DNA of 64,000 bases from Shewanella baltica (GCF_900456975.1 NZ_UGYM01000002.1:5223468-5287467); one strand, 5' to 3'. Shown: positions 27,020-37,995, numbered from the stretch's first letter. Numbers and translations are program-made. Notes: generated by a model from the sequence alone, not told the origin.

Positions 27020-28498
27020 TTACGCCGTGTTCTTGGGTTGATGCCTTGTGACAAACATCAAAATCAGTAGGACAACTAACAGTAATCCTGTGCCCATCAG
27101 CAGGGCGTAATCTTCAAGTTGCAGTATCGAGTACAGCACGGCATATAAACTCACCAGCATAATGCCTACTATCGCACCGCGCTTGATGCTTGCAGTAGCA
27201 CTGCCCACGTAGGCGGATACCGACAACACGGGAATACAGGCGGCAATTAAATAGGCATGCAAGAAGGCTAAATGCTCAGACAGCGACAGCAGTAGCAAAT
27301 AGAACAAGGCCATGGCGCTGCCGACTAACACATATTGAATCGTGCTGAGGCTGGTTTTTTGCCCAAGCTCAAAAATGAACAACATGATAAAAGTCAGTAC
27401 GATAAACAGCAGGCCGTATTTCACTGAGCGTTCAATCTTGCCGTAGTGAGTCACGGGCTCGAACAGAATCGCATTGGCCGATACTTCGGTCAGGCTCGAT
27501 TGATTACTCTTAATGAACTCCTGAGGATAGTTACGGGTTAAGTGACTGATATTCCAGCTTGCCGTAAAGCCCTGCGCGTTAATATCACGCTCTGCGGGTA
27601 ATAATCCCTTGAAGCTCGGGTGTGGCCAGTCGGCGTGAATGTTAATTAAGGTTTGCTCACCCAGTGGCAGGGCGCTGATGGACTGAGAACCGCGCAGTGT
27701 CATCGCAAAGTCCACGCTAAAGTCACTGGCTTCGGCGACTTGTACGCCTTGGTTGAAGCCCTTTTCTAGACCGCCGGTGCTGCCTAATCCGGTGCCCGAC
27801 ATCAGTGAGCCTGAAAGCGTGACCGCATCACCCGTTAATTCAAGTTTATCCACTTTATCAATGGCTTGATTTGATGAAACACCAAAGGCGAGGCGCGCAT
27901 TTTTATTGTCAAAGGCAATGAGGTTAGGGATTTCATAATGACTTAAACTGAAATCTGCCTTGCCTTGCAAAGTAGCGTTGTAGACTAAGGATTGATAAAT
28001 CCCGCGAGTACGAAAGTCATGCTTAAGATCTAAATCGAGCTTGAGTTTTTTTGGCAGTATGACCAATTCATCTTGATAGGTACGCTTCACTTGATGGCGA
28101 TTTTTGCCATCGGCGCTGACTTCTTCCTGCATCACAAAATAGCTATAGGGAATCACAAGCACAGGCCCAGAGAGGGTTTGCTGCTCGCCCCATGAACGGC
28201 CAATTTCATCGACAACACTGTGGTACAAGGCTTCGCGATCTGAGGTCATATCCATGATGATCCCTAATGGGATCATAGCTAAGATCGACAGTATGCCTAT
28301 GGTTAACGCTTTCAATAGGGTGGTGTTTTTGGCGAGTGGTGTCCCTTTGCTGTGTGAGGACTGTGCCTGTGGCGATTCCATGTCTATTCCTTGATCTCGA
28401 TTGAATTTTTTTAGCAGTGCGCGTACGACTAAGTAGGCTGCACCACCAAATAATGCCAAAGTGAATAGGGCGATGACGCCCACGATAATGTTGAACAT
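27020..28498 (-). CDS. creD: Inner-membrane protein CreD
   Basis: The CreD-family membrane protein has 492 residues: one helix about 62-84, a large periplasmic region (about 85-345) and several helices near the C-terminus (about 350-485). CreD is a CreBC-regulon member linked to envelope integrity and stress tolerance; creB/creC are not in this window. It is longer than E. coli CreD because of about 40 N-terminal residues with their own hydrophobic segment. Both ATG 28498 (AGGGAA upstream) and the internal ATG at 28381 (AAGGA upstream) have good ribosome sites, so a shorter form is possible. Its terminator is at 26954-26989. Confidence 0.88.
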   Translation of the reverse strand: MFNIIVGVIALFTLALFGGAAYLVVRALLKKFNRDQGIDMESPQAQSSHSKGTPLAKNTTLLKALTIGILSILAMIPLGIIMDMTSDREALYHSVVDEIGRSWGEQQTLSGPVLVIPYSYFVMQEEVSADGKNRHQVKRTYQDELVILPKKLKLDLDLKHDFRTRGIYQSLVYNATLQGKADFSLSHYEIPNLIAFDNKNARLAFGVSSNQAIDKVDKLELTGDAVTLSGSLMSGTGLGSTGGLEKGFNQGVQVAEASDFSVDFAMTLRGSQSISALPLGEQTLINIHADWPHPSFKGLLPAERDINAQGFTASWNISHLTRNYPQEFIKSNQSSLTEVSANAILFEPVTHYGKIERSVKYGLLFIVLTFIMLFIFELGQKTSLSTIQYVLVGSAMALFYLLLLSLSEHLAFLHAYLIAACIPVLSVSAYVGSATASIKRGAIVGIMLVSLYAVLYSILQLEDYALLMGTGLLLVVLLILMFVTRHQPKNTA

Positions 28499-28705
28499 GT
28501 GATTTCATTCCCTATGAAATACAGTACTGAGCCTTAAGTTTTTATGCCATGTTTCGCCAAGAAGGCTAAGCATTAACGGCAAGTATTAAAACAGATTTCC
28601 CCACAAGAGTTGCGGGCAAGTTGCTGATCAATAGTGGCAAAATTATGGCAGTGGCTGTTAATTAAAATATTAAGCGATACATGAGTTACTCAAAAGCATG
28701 GCGCT

Positions 28706-29212
28706 TTAGCCAAACTTGGGGTGTTTTGACTCATAGTCATCTTCTTTTCGAATATGCTGAAGCAGTGCTTCGAAGCTTTGCTTAAAGACGTCAAGTTCGG
28801 CGGAATAGACTATGGCATGGTGGGAAAACCAGTGGTGTTTTTCACGCTCACGGTTACTGTAATCGGGCCAAATACGCAGCTCATACTCATCACCTATGAC
28901 GACAATGACATAGGCGATGGCGCCATTGCTAAAGATGATGCATTGGGGCAGATAAACCAGCTCTTCGCCTTTGAATAACTCATACTCTATCGCTTCGGTG
29001 CGCCAGCTCACTATCGGTAGCGGCGCTTTGATAGAGCAACCAATCGACTGATGTTGATTGAACAGTACGGCGTTAATGTCATCCATTGAAAAGGGCTGGT
29101 GATCGCCATTTTTAGCCGCAAGAGAATACAAGATATTCATCAAAAATGGCAGCTTAGCGCCATTGCCCGTTTTGCGGCCGCAGAGTTGTGCTTGGCGATA
29201 GTAGATATTCAT
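28706..29212 (-). CDS. Hypothetical protein
   Basis: The product has about 168 residues with no signal peptide or membrane segment. The composition is that of a folded cytoplasmic protein with aromatic-rich stretches (a DYSNREREKHHWFSHH segment). I recognise no family. The start could be TTG 29218, ATG 29215 or ATG 29212; the last has the best spacing from AAGGA. It stands alone, with about 200 bases to creD and about 245 to the divergent ycaQ start. Confidence 0.6.
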   Translation of the reverse strand: MNIYYRQAQLCGRKTGNGAKLPFLMNILYSLAAKNGDHQPFSMDDINAVLFNQHQSIGCSIKAPLPIVSWRTEAIEYELFKGEELVYLPQCIIFSNGAIAYVIVVIGDEYELRIWPDYSNREREKHHWFSHHAIVYSAELDVFKQSFEALLQHIRKEDDYESKHPKFG

Positions 29213-29457
29213 CATCAATCCTTAATGAGGCGTCAGTACGTGGTTAGCGCGACCTTGAGTCGTGAAACTAACAGGCCTGTAAAGCGATAGCCGTTAAGTT
29301 ATAAATGGCTTATGTTATCCGAAGAGCGCGCTGCGTGAGCTAGTTTGCGGTGTATTTTAGGGGCTCATTTGAAAGATACAAACTACATCAGCATTTTTTA
29401 GAATCTTAGTTTTGTCTGTTGGGCTTAGTGTTTGCAGGTTTTACCTTAGGAAACGAG

Positions 29458-30629
29458 ATGTCTAATCCCTTTTCACCCCGCGAATGGCTGCAATTAACGA
29501 TGCAGCAGCAAGGATTATTGCAGCCACAGACTTCGGTGGCTGAGACTATCTCGCGCCTCAGTTATGTGCAAATCGACTCGATTAATGTGGTTGAACGGGC
29601 GCATCACCATGTATTGCATAGCCGTATGCCTGGATACCAGCCGAAGATGCTTGATTCGGCTTTGGTTAAAGGTGAGATTTTTGAATATTGGTCCCATGCG
29701 GCGGCTTATTTACCGATTGCCGATTACCGGTTTAGTTTGCAACGTAAACAACAGTTGCAAAATGGCGGTAAGCATTGGTTTGAACCCGATGATAAAGTGA
29801 TGCAGGAAGTGCGGGCGAGAATCCTTGCAGAAGGGCCGCTCAAGGCCAGTGATTTTGAACACAGTGAAGGTAAAAATGGTGCCTGGTGGGATTGGAAACC
29901 TGCGAAAAAAGCCCTAGAGCAGCTCTTTATGCGTGGTGAGTTGATGGTAGTGCGGCGGGAAAAATTCCAGAAGGTTTACGATCTCACTGCGCGGGTGTTA
30001 CCCCAAGGTATTAATACTGAAGCACCAACAGAGGCTGAGTTTATCCGTTATCTGATTGATCGTTATCTCTATGCCCATGCCTTTGGTACTGCGGCGCAAA
30101 TAGCTTATCTACGCAAAGGCTTAAAATCAGCAGTAGCCCAAGAGCTGGCAGAGATGCTGTCACAGGGGGGATTAGCGAGTTTAAGGCGGCGGGGCAAAGC
30201 TACTTTTACCACCCTGCATTACAGCTCCATGCGCCATTACCCAATAAAGTCTGGCTGCTAAATCCCTTCGATAATTTATTAATCCAACGGCAACGGCTAA
30301 AGCAATGGTTTGATTTTGATTATCAAATTGAAGTCTATGTGCCCGCCGAAAAGCGTCGGTATGGTTATTATTCTTTAGCGATTCTGTGGCGCGATACTTT
30401 TGTCGGCCGCGTGGATGTGAAAGCCGATCGCCAAACGGGCATCTTGTTATTGCAGCAATTGACCTTAGAAGCGGGCGTGATGGTGAATGGCCTAGATGAG
30501 GATTTCTGTGCTGCCTTTGATATCGCCGTCAGTGAATATGCCCGCTTTAACGGTTGCGATCGCTGGAAGTTAGTTAAAGCAAATCATAAAGGCCTTAAGC
30601 AGAAGTATGCTCGCCAACAAAAGTGTTAG
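29458..30629 (+). pseudogene. ycaQ: ycaQ-like DNA glycosylase gene, interrupted by a frameshift
   Basis: The HTH_42/YcaQ family (AlkZ/YcaQ) opens alkylated or crosslinked DNA bases. The first frame (from ATG 29458, AGGA upstream) reads through a catalytic-type QID (residues 38-40), then loses frame at a G6 run (30165-30170) and stops at 30261. The remaining family sequence continues in another frame from that run to 30629: SEFKAAGQSYFYHP, then WLLNPFDNLLIQRQR and so on. Adding one G restores a single product of about 390 residues, near E. coli YcaQ length. It could be a real mutation, a sequencing error at the homopolymer, or slippage at the G GGG GGA heptamer. Everything outside this one base looks intact. 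Confidence 0.82.
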
Positions 30630-30973
30630 TCATCAGTCGCTTTAATTGGAATGTCCATAAAGCGAAAGCAACCATAGAGTAAAATAAGATACAGCAGTGG
30701 CAAGGCTGCGGTGACTAAGGGTGACGAGGCTGTGCTATCGCTAGCGATGCGATAGCAGGGAATATATACGGCGGGATAAACTAAGCTGCCCCACAGAAAA
30801 CACTGATTCATCAATCGAGTGATAAAAGCGGGTTTGATACTTGATTGACTGGCCAGTCCCATCAAACTGGCGAGGAGCACTCCGGGATAAGTGAGTAGCG
30901 GCAGGCCACCGAGCAGGAGTAATATCCAGCGTATTAGGCTCTCAAAAGTCGTCAATTCCACTGCGGTTTCCAT
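30626..30973 (-). CDS. Hypothetical small membrane protein
   Basis: The product has about 115 residues with roughly three hydrophobic helices (about 10-35, 50-70 and 80-105). I recognise no family. ATG 30973 is chosen; a TTG at 31012 would extend it. It overlaps the end of the ycaQ-like gene by four bases, tail to tail, and is followed upstream by another small unknown gene on the same strand, with which it may be co-transcribed. Confidence 0.6.
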   Translation of the reverse strand: METAVELTTFESLIRWILLLLGGLPLLTYPGVLLASLMGLASQSSIKPAFITRLMNQCFLWGSLVYPAVYIPCYRIASDSTASSPLVTAALPLLYLILLYGCFRFMDIPIKATDD

Positions 30974-31047
30974 CACGCTTATCGTCTTCCCTCTGTTGAC
31001 GCTTTGCCTCAATCAATCACTCAGGTTTGCTGGTCTATTTTGCGGGT

Positions 31048-31392
31048 CTATATTGAGCTGCGATCCCGTTGCATCTTGAGCCAGAATCCCTGTTGGCAAA
31101 GGTTACTGAAGGATTTCTGCTGCGGTGAAATAACGATTCCGCTCGATGCTATCACCCGATAGTTTATCCAATAGTCTTCGCAAACACTGTCCGATGCCGC
31201 CTCAATCATGAGTTGATCTTGTTCGGTTTGCTGGCAGATCACCACGCCATTATCGAAGTGATACAGCGTTTCTATTTCATGAATAGTGAGGTCATCATCT
31301 TGATAGCTATGGCTTTTACTCGAATGGCTCAATATCGATACTAAGCTTGGATATCCATGAATTGCAAGAATATAGCTGGCGAGTTGCTGCAT
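31048..31392 (-). CDS. Hypothetical protein
   Basis: The 114-residue product has no signal peptide or membrane helix, is rich in Ser/His/Gln, and has three cysteines in its second half. I recognise no family. The start at 31392 has GGGGAA upstream. It lies just downstream of the ubiK terminator and ahead of a small membrane protein gene on the same strand. Confidence 0.6.
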   Translation of the reverse strand: MQQLASYILAIHGYPSLVSILSHSSKSHSYQDDDLTIHEIETLYHFDNGVVICQQTEQDQLMIEAASDSVCEDYWINYRVIASSGIVISPQQKSFSNLCQQGFWLKMQRDRSSI

Positions 31393-31431
31393 TATTTCCC
31401 CAAGTGACGCACTGCTCGAAGCGTTAAAAAC

Positions 31432-31467
31432 AAAAAAGCACAGCTGCGCTTTCGCTCACCGTGCTTT
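31432..31467 (-). terminator. Terminator of ubiK
   Basis: On the minus strand AAAGCAC pairs with GTGCTTT, with partial inner pairing around a GAAA loop, followed by TTTTTT-like sequence. It starts about 20 bases after the ubiK stop. Confidence 0.75.
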
Positions 31468-31488
31468 ATTCAATATGCGTAACGTAAG

Positions 31489-31743
31489 TTAGCCCGCAGC
31501 GTTGAGCTTTTTTTCTAACTCATTGACTTGAGCTTGCAGCGCTTCTAACTTTTCGCGGGTTTTCAGTAGCACATGTTGCTGCACATCAAATTCTTCACGG
31601 GAAACCATATCCAACTTGAGTAATTGATTTTGCAGAACTTGTTTGCTGCGCTCTTCAAATTCACCGGCAAATTGCTTCAGACCGCTGGGCAAACTTTCGC
31701 TCAGCTGTTTCGCCATTTCTTCGATTTTCTTTGGATTGATCAT
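31489..31743 (-). CDS. ubiK: Ubiquinone biosynthesis accessory factor UbiK (BMFP/YqiC family)
   Basis: The 84-residue protein has an N-terminal helix (MINPKKIEEMAKQLSE) and a C-terminal trimeric coiled coil (EALQAQVNELEKKLNA), the usual shape of UbiK/YqiC (formerly BMFP). UbiK binds UbiJ and supports aerobic ubiquinone synthesis. Its length and start agree with the family. It is a single gene with its own terminator. Confidence 0.92.
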   Translation of the reverse strand: MINPKKIEEMAKQLSESLPSGLKQFAGEFEERSKQVLQNQLLKLDMVSREEFDVQQHVLLKTREKLEALQAQVNELEKKLNAAG

Positions 31744-31977
31744 AATCTTGTCCGCCTCTTCACTGAATAGCTCGATTGTAACTCAGTGCGTTAGGTTTCA
31801 AAAGTAAAGCTAACGCGCAATGGCTTTAGTGAGTCGTTGTTGAGGCTTATATCACGGCCAAGCATGTCTATTGGGTTGAGTTCTGCTCAGCCCAAGCGGG
31901 GATTTGTTAGCCTTAAAACCGCCGATTCTGCTATGATCCCATCCCTTTCTGTCGACTTGTTTGGATATTGCGCAAAG

Positions 31978-33990
31978 ATGAAACTCAATCCCGCCCAAAA
32001 CGATGCTGTTCATTATGTTTCAGGCCCTTGCCTAGTATTGGCGGGTGCGGGCAGTGGTAAGACGCGCGTAATTATCAATAAAATCGCTTACTTGGTCGAA
32101 AAATGCGGCTATAAGGCGCGCAATATTGCGGCGGTGACCTTCACCAACAAGGCTGCCCGTGAGATGAAAGAGCGGGTCGCTCAGTCCATGGGACGCAAAG
32201 AGGCCAGAGGCCTGTGGATTTCAACCTTCCACACCTTAGGGCTTGAAATCATTAAACGTGAGCATAAGGTCTTAGGCTTAAAGCCGGGATTTTCGCTGTT
32301 TGATGATCAAGATACCTTGGCACTGCTCAAAGAGTTAACCCAAGACGAATTAGACGAAGATAAAGATTTACTCAAAGCGCTCGCCAGTACGATTTCAAAC
32401 TGGAAGGGCGGTTTAGTTATTCCCGAGCATGCGCGTAAAATCGCTAAAGATGAGCAGCAGCATTTATTTGCCATGTTGTATCAGCGTTATGCCCAGCACA
32501 TGAAAGCCTATAACGCCTTAGATTTTGACGATTTAATCCTGATGCCAACCTTATTGTTGCGGCATCATGAAGAAGTGCGTACCCGCTGGCAAACCAAGAT
32601 CCAATACTTGCTGGTGGATGAATATCAAGATACCAATACCAGCCAATATGAAATGGTAAAGCTGTTAGTGGGTGATCGGGCGCGCTTTACCGTAGTGGGT
32701 GACGACGATCAGTCCATCTATTCATGGCGCGGTGCTAAACCACAAAACTTAGTGTTATTGGGTACGGATTTTCCGCAGCTTAAGTTAATTAAACTCGAGC
32801 AAAACTACCGTTCTAGCCAAAGGATCCTGCGGGCTGCCAACATTCTTATCGCGAACAATCCCCATGTTTACGATAAAGCGCTCTTTAGTGAGCTTGCCTA
32901 TGGGGAGCCGCTGCGGGTGCTATTTGCCGCCAACGAGGAGCAAGAGGCAGAACGTGTGGTCGCGGAAATAGTGCGACACAAGTTTGTTGGCCGTACTCAG
33001 TTTGGCGACTATGCGATTCTGTATCGCGGCAACCATCAATCGCGGTTACTCGAGCGCGCGCTGATGACGAACCGTATTCCTTACAAATTGAGTGGTGGCA
33101 CGTCATTCTTCGCCCGTGCTGAAATCAAAGACATCATGGGCTATCTAAAGCTGGTGGTGAATCCCGATGATGATAATGCTTTCCTGCGCATCGTTAACTT
33201 GCCTAAACGTGGCATAGGCCCATCGACTTTAGAGCGCTTAGGTAATTTCGCTAATGAGAAGCATATTTCTATGTTTGCGGCGATTTTTGAGCCTGAACTC
33301 AATCATCATTTGCCGCCGGCGGCCATGTCATCCCTGTATCAATTTGGTCGTTTCATTGTCGAGACCGGGGATCATGCAGAGCGTGGTGAACCTGTCGAGG
33401 CTGTGAAGCATTTGATCCGTAAGATCAATTATGAAGATTATCTATACGAAACCAGCACGAGTGCCAAAGCCGCTGAAATGCGGATGAAGAATATCTCTGA
33501 GCTATACCGTTGGGTAACTGAGATGCTCGCGGGTGATGAATTAGATGAGCCAATGACCTTGCCTGAGGTTGTGACTCGACTGACGCTCAGAGACATGATG
33601 GAGCGCAATAGTGAGGATGAAGGCGGCGATCAGGTGCAGTTGATGACCTTGCATGCTTCTAAGGGCTTAGAGTTCCCGTTTGTGTTTATGGTGGGAGTGG
33701 AGGAGCGGATCTTGCCCCATCAAACCAGCATAGATGAAGACAATGTCGATGAAGAGCGTCGCTTAGCCTACGTGGGTATCACTCGGGCTCAACGTGAACT
33801 GTGGTTTACCCTCTGCCGTGAAAGGCGTCAATTTGGTGAAACCATGCGTTGTGAGCCGAGCCGTTTCTTGCTTGAGTTACCTCAAGATGATGTGGTGTGG
33901 GAAAATCGTAAACCACAGCAAACTGAGCAGGAGCGGATGCAGACTGGGCGAGCCAACATTTCTAGCTTAAGGGATATGTTTAAAAAATAG
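31978..33990 (+). CDS. rep: ATP-dependent DNA helicase Rep
   Basis: The 670-residue UvrD/Rep superfamily 1A helicase (3'-5') aids replisome progress and restart. It matches E. coli Rep end to end. Motif I is GAGSGKT (about 23-29), with motif Ia [10 protein letters not shown], motif II DEYQDTN, motif [16 protein letters not shown], motif IV QNYRSS, motif [11 protein letters not shown] and motif [15 protein letters not shown] 31978 gives the E. coli-like [11 protein letters not shown] start. The frame continues upstream to 31837, but that part has no similarity to Rep. It is convergent with a GGDEF-EAL gene 47 bases away. Confidence 0.96.
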   Translation: MKLNPAQNDAVHYVSGPCLVLAGAGSGKTRVIINKIAYLVEKCGYKARNIAAVTFTNKAAREMKERVAQSMGRKEARGLWISTFHTLGLEIIKREHKVLGLKPGFSLFDDQDTLALLKELTQDELDEDKDLLKALASTISNWKGGLVIPEHARKIAKDEQQHLFAMLYQRYAQHMKAYNALDFDDLILMPTLLLRHHEEVRTRWQTKIQYLLVDEYQDTNTSQYEMVKLLVGDRARFTVVGDDDQSIYSWRGAKPQNLVLLGTDFPQLKLIKLEQNYRSSQRILRAANILIANNPHVYDKALFSELAYGEPLRVLFAANEEQEAERVVAEIVRHKFVGRTQFGDYAILYRGNHQSRLLERALMTNRIPYKLSGGTSFFARAEIKDIMGYLKLVVNPDDDNAFLRIVNLPKRGIGPSTLERLGNFANEKHISMFAAIFEPELNHHLPPAAMSSLYQFGRFIVETGDHAERGEPVEAVKHLIRKINYEDYLYETSTSAKAAEMRMKNISELYRWVTEMLAGDELDEPMTLPEVVTRLTLRDMMERNSEDEGGDQVQLMTLHASKGLEFPFVFMVGVEERILPHQTSIDEDNVDEERRLAYVGITRAQRELWFTLCRERRQFGETMRCEPSRFLLELPQDDVVWENRKPQQTEQERMQTGRANISSLRDMFKK

Positions 33991-34037
33991 CGAGTTGTTT
34001 CACTTAATGTTTTTTAAATTAATTACTTATATTTTAT

Positions 34038-36686
34038 CTAGGCATATTCGAGCTGAACACATATCTGTGGTTGGGTGTCACTTAAGGTAAAAGTGTTGGC
34101 TAAAGCAGCCCCCTGACCCAGCTGATAACCCAGTTCACTGAAGATACGTTTTTGTTCAGGGCAATCAATGCCATCTACAAAGGTTTGCAGTTCTAAGGTT
34201 GATGCCGTTTTTTGATAAGCGGACATTAATTTAAGCTGCTGTTCAGCGTGTATCTGTTTAGTGAGATTGGCGTCGAGCTTTAAGCCTTTAATCGGCAAAA
34301 ACAATAAGCTATTTAATGCACTATAGCCGCTACCGTAATGGCTGATACCGAGTTTTACCCCGAGTTTCTGCAACAATTCAAAGCCATTGATATGATTTTC
34401 AGTCTCCTGCACTAGGGCTTTTTCATTAAAGAATAACCACAAATGGCTCAGGTTTAACTGAGTTTGCTTGAGGGTGTTTTTCAAACTGCGCAGTACATGC
34501 TTATGCTTGAGATGTTGGCTCGAAAGCATCACATGTAATTCAATAGATTCATCATGTTGCTTGATAAGTTCAGCATAAGTGCGATCAATGATGCTGATCG
34601 TATATTTATCGAGTTCAACGGTAAGATGGGATTGTTCGGCAAGCGCACTGAGTTGTTCTTGTTGTAAAAGTCCACGTAGTGGGTGCTGCCAAAACAGGCG
34701 ACTTTCTAATGCATGTACTTGACCAGTGTTAAAATCGACGACAGGTAAATAACTGAGTTCGATTTCGGCAAGGTGTAATGCCTGTCTAAATTCATTTTCT
34801 AACTCGACATCCTGTATAGCTTGATGTTGGGCGTTATCATCAAAAATAACATAGCAGCCCTTACCGTTGGCTTTCGCTTGATACATGGCTGTATCCGCGT
34901 TACGCAACATAGATTCACTGGTATCGACTTTATGTTTACCACTGATGGTGATACCGATACTGGCGCCAGAGTTAAATTCCATCGTGCCGAGTCGATAGGG
35001 CTGGGATATTTTTTGGATCACTCTTTCTGATACGTCCCTAGCGTCGTTGATGTTGTTAATACTATCGAGCAAGATCACGAACTCATCGCCCCCCAGGCGC
35101 GCTAACGTGTCGTTATCACGAATGCAGGACTTGAGGCGGCTTGCGGTCTCGATTAAGAATTTATCGCCTTCTAAGTGCCCCATAGTGTCGTTAATCTGTT
35201 TGAAGCGGTCGAGATCGATAAAGAGCAGGGCAAACTGTTCTAAGCTATGGCGACGGACGTGCTTAATGGCTTGAGATAAGCGTTCCATAAACATAGCGCG
35301 GTTAGGCAAGCCTGTGAGCGCATCATGTTTAGCGTCGTGAACTAACTTAGCTTCCATACTGCGGCGTTGTTGAATTTCTTTTTCAAGGTTTTGATTGAGT
35401 TCGGCTAACGCTTTAGTGCGGTCGATGACTTTTTCTTCTAACTCTTCATAACTGCGTTGCAAGGACTCTGCGGACAGTTTTTTCTCAATAGCAGAACCAA
35501 TGTGTTGCGAGACAAATGTCAGTAATTCTAAGTCTTTGACTTGGTAATTTTGCGTCATGCTAAAACTGTAAATCGTCAAGGCACCACGTACTTGATCATG
35601 GATAAAGAGGGGGATGCCAATCCATTGATGCATAGTTTGAGTGTGGTTTAACGCTGGCGCTTGGGAATACAATTCGCCAGAGGCAATTAACGCATTGATA
35701 CTATTTTGATCTAACAGTAGTGGGCGCTTATGTTTGAGTACATATTCGGTTAAGCCATCCTGTAGTGGCCGAGTTCCTGGATGCTTATTGGCTAATTGCG
35801 AGACATAAAAGGGGAACGTGAGATGAGTTTCTGTGTCATCCAAAAGCGCGATATAGCAATTGTTGGCGGGAATGAGGTGTCGAATGACATTATGCAATTG
35901 GGCATAAAAGTCTGGGTTGTCGGCACTGGAACTGGCTAGTTCGGCAATCTCAAACAGTGATTTTTGTAAGCGCTCAGCTCTGCGTCTTTCATAGACTTCT
36001 AGTTTTAATTTGTCGTAGGCTTGGCTGAGTTCTCTGGTTCTTTGCTGGATGGCTTGTTCTAATTGCTCCTGATGCTTGAGCCGTTCCATTACTCCTGAGA
36101 TATGGTGACAAATGAAGGTCATTAACTCGAGTTCGATTTCACCATAACTGACATTCGTGTCGTATGTTTGCACGACTAATACGCCGGTCACTATGTCATC
36201 GTGTTTGATGGGCACGCCAAGCCATAAATGGCAGGGAGAACCTAAGTTAACGATTTCCTCTGCGGCAATCAGTTCATTGACTTTGTCATCATCACATAAC
36301 AAAGCCTTACCAGTTCTGAGAACGTAGCCCGTTAATCCCTGCTGTAGTAATGTTGATAAGGATTGTTCAGGATAAAGCTCCGCAGGATGCGCATCTTTCT
36401 CATCGGCGAAAAAAGGGATAGCAAGCTCGCCAGTGCTGACATCGAGGGTTGAAATAAAAAAATTATCAGCGGGAATGAGTTGTTTTAGGTGGCTATGCAC
36501 GCCGACATAGAATTCTTCGAGTGAAGAAGCATGGGTCGCAATATTGGAAATTTCGAGTAATGCGTTTTGAATGATCTCGGCATGCTTGTACTTATGCGCT
36601 AATTGTTTTAAGCGAATAATTTTTTTGCGTAAGCGTTCAGCTTCATTTATGCGAGGCTGGCCAGTTTCATCTTCATCCTTAAACAT
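34038..36686 (-). CDS. GAF-GAF-GGDEF protein with a degenerate EAL domain
   Basis: The protein has about 882 residues, is cytoplasmic and has no membrane helices. In order: coiled coil (10-45), GAF1 (about 45-205), coiled coil, GAF2 (about 245-405), coiled coil, GGDEF (about 455-615) and an EAL-like domain (about 630-870). GGDEF (532-536) is intact and an RxxD inhibitory site (RDND) lies five residues before it, so product-inhibited diguanylate cyclase activity is expected. In the EAL-like domain the signature reads ESR instead of EAL, and the DDFG metal loop reads SHYG, so phosphodiesterase activity is unlikely. ATG 36686 is favoured over GTG 36695. The GAF ligands are unknown. Confidence 0.9.
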   Translation of the reverse strand: MFKDEDETGQPRINEAERLRKKIIRLKQLAHKYKHAEIIQNALLEISNIATHASSLEEFYVGVHSHLKQLIPADNFFISTLDVSTGELAIPFFADEKDAHPAELYPEQSLSTLLQQGLTGYVLRTGKALLCDDDKVNELIAAEEIVNLGSPCHLWLGVPIKHDDIVTGVLVVQTYDTNVSYGEIELELMTFICHHISGVMERLKHQEQLEQAIQQRTRELSQAYDKLKLEVYERRRAERLQKSLFEIAELASSSADNPDFYAQLHNVIRHLIPANNCYIALLDDTETHLTFPFYVSQLANKHPGTRPLQDGLTEYVLKHKRPLLLDQNSINALIASGELYSQAPALNHTQTMHQWIGIPLFIHDQVRGALTIYSFSMTQNYQVKDLELLTFVSQHIGSAIEKKLSAESLQRSYEELEEKVIDRTKALAELNQNLEKEIQQRRSMEAKLVHDAKHDALTGLPNRAMFMERLSQAIKHVRRHSLEQFALLFIDLDRFKQINDTMGHLEGDKFLIETASRLKSCIRDNDTLARLGGDEFVILLDSINNINDARDVSERVIQKISQPYRLGTMEFNSGASIGITISGKHKVDTSESMLRNADTAMYQAKANGKGCYVIFDDNAQHQAIQDVELENEFRQALHLAEIELSYLPVVDFNTGQVHALESRLFWQHPLRGLLQQEQLSALAEQSHLTVELDKYTISIIDRTYAELIKQHDESIELHVMLSSQHLKHKHVLRSLKNTLKQTQLNLSHLWLFFNEKALVQETENHINGFELLQKLGVKLGISHYGSGYSALNSLLFLPIKGLKLDANLTKQIHAEQQLKLMSAYQKTASTLELQTFVDGIDCPEQKRIFSELGYQLGQGAALANTFTLSDTQPQICVQLEYA

Positions 36687-36892
36687 GATACTCACTAGTT
36701 AAATATAGGGTTGCTTTTACCAATCTCTATAATTAGCATGAAATACTGTAACATCCAAGTCATATTTTGGCTGCATTTTGCTTTAAAAGTCAGCTAATGT
36801 GATAAAACTTGAGCAGTCAGTAAAAAAAGTGCAAAACAGCTATAGACTCAAAGGGGATTTGACCCTAGTATATGCGGCGCTAACCAAGGCGA

Positions 36893-36969
36893 GCGCCCAT
36901 AGCTCAGCTGGATAGAGCGCACCCCTCCGGAGGGTGAGGCCGAAGGTTCGAATCCTTTTGGGCGCACCA
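36893..36969 (+). tRNA. tRNA-Arg (anticodon CCG)
   Basis: The 77-base cloverleaf has a 7-bp acceptor GCGCCCA/TGGGCGC, an anticodon stem CACCC/GGGTG with loop CTCCGGA (anticodon CCG, codon CGG), T-loop TTCGAAT, and an encoded CCA end. It is the first of four tRNA genes. A GC-rich GCGGCGC discriminator-like stretch upstream (36874-36880) would fit a stringently controlled promoter, but the hexamers are not clear. Confidence 0.95.
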
Positions 36970-37021
36970 ATTCCGAACAGAGTTGTGAGCTTTTAGGTTA
37001 GCAAAATAAGTGAAAGTCAGT

Positions 37022-37098
37022 GGTGATTGTAGCTCAGTTGGTAGAGTCCCGGATTGTGATTCCGGTTGTCGTGGGTTCGAGCCCCATCAGTCACCCCA
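37022..37098 (+). tRNA. tRNA-His (anticodon GTG)
   Basis: The 77-base gene includes the extra 5' G (G-1 at 37022) opposite C73, as required for tRNA-His. Acceptor is GTGATTG/CAGTCAC, anticodon stem CCGGA/TCCGG with loop TTGTGAT, T-loop TTCGAGC, and CCA is encoded. It closely resembles E. coli tRNA-His. Confidence 0.95.
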
Positions 37099-37131
37099 TT
37101 TCGTTTGCTTTGATATAAAGATTGATATTCT

Positions 37132-37208
<77 letters not shown>

Positions 37209-37264
37209 AATTCTTCGCATAGCTAGCGAACTTAATGTAAGTTAAGTAAATAGTGAACAGTTTA

Positions 37265-37830
<566 letters not shown>

Positions 37831-37944
37831 GGCATTTGTGCAATGTAGCTTCATACAGAAATTGTTTATGCGCTTGCTTAAACTCTTTGTAGACAATACA
37901 GATGTGCAACGGTATCGATATAGCCATTCTGTCGTTAGAAAAGT

Positions 37945-37968
37945 AAAAAGCTCCTTACGGAGCTTTTT
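37945..37968. terminator. Bidirectional terminator after bpfD and the tRNA region
   Basis: AAAAAGCTCC pairs with GGAGCTTTTT around a TTAC loop. It lies 27 bases after the bpfD stop (minus strand) and beyond the tRNA repeats (plus strand), so it can serve both. Confidence 0.88.
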
Positions 37969-37995
37969 GTTTTTAATTTCACTTCTTAATTCGGC

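Noticed and set aside
30165..30170. Programmed -1 frameshifting in the ycaQ-like gene as the main explanation
   Set aside because: The heptamer fits formally, but no stimulatory stem was found and a homopolymer error or mutation is simpler.
31837..31977. N-terminal extension of rep from an upstream start
   Set aside because: The extra residues have no match to Rep, and ATG 31978 gives the conserved start and length.
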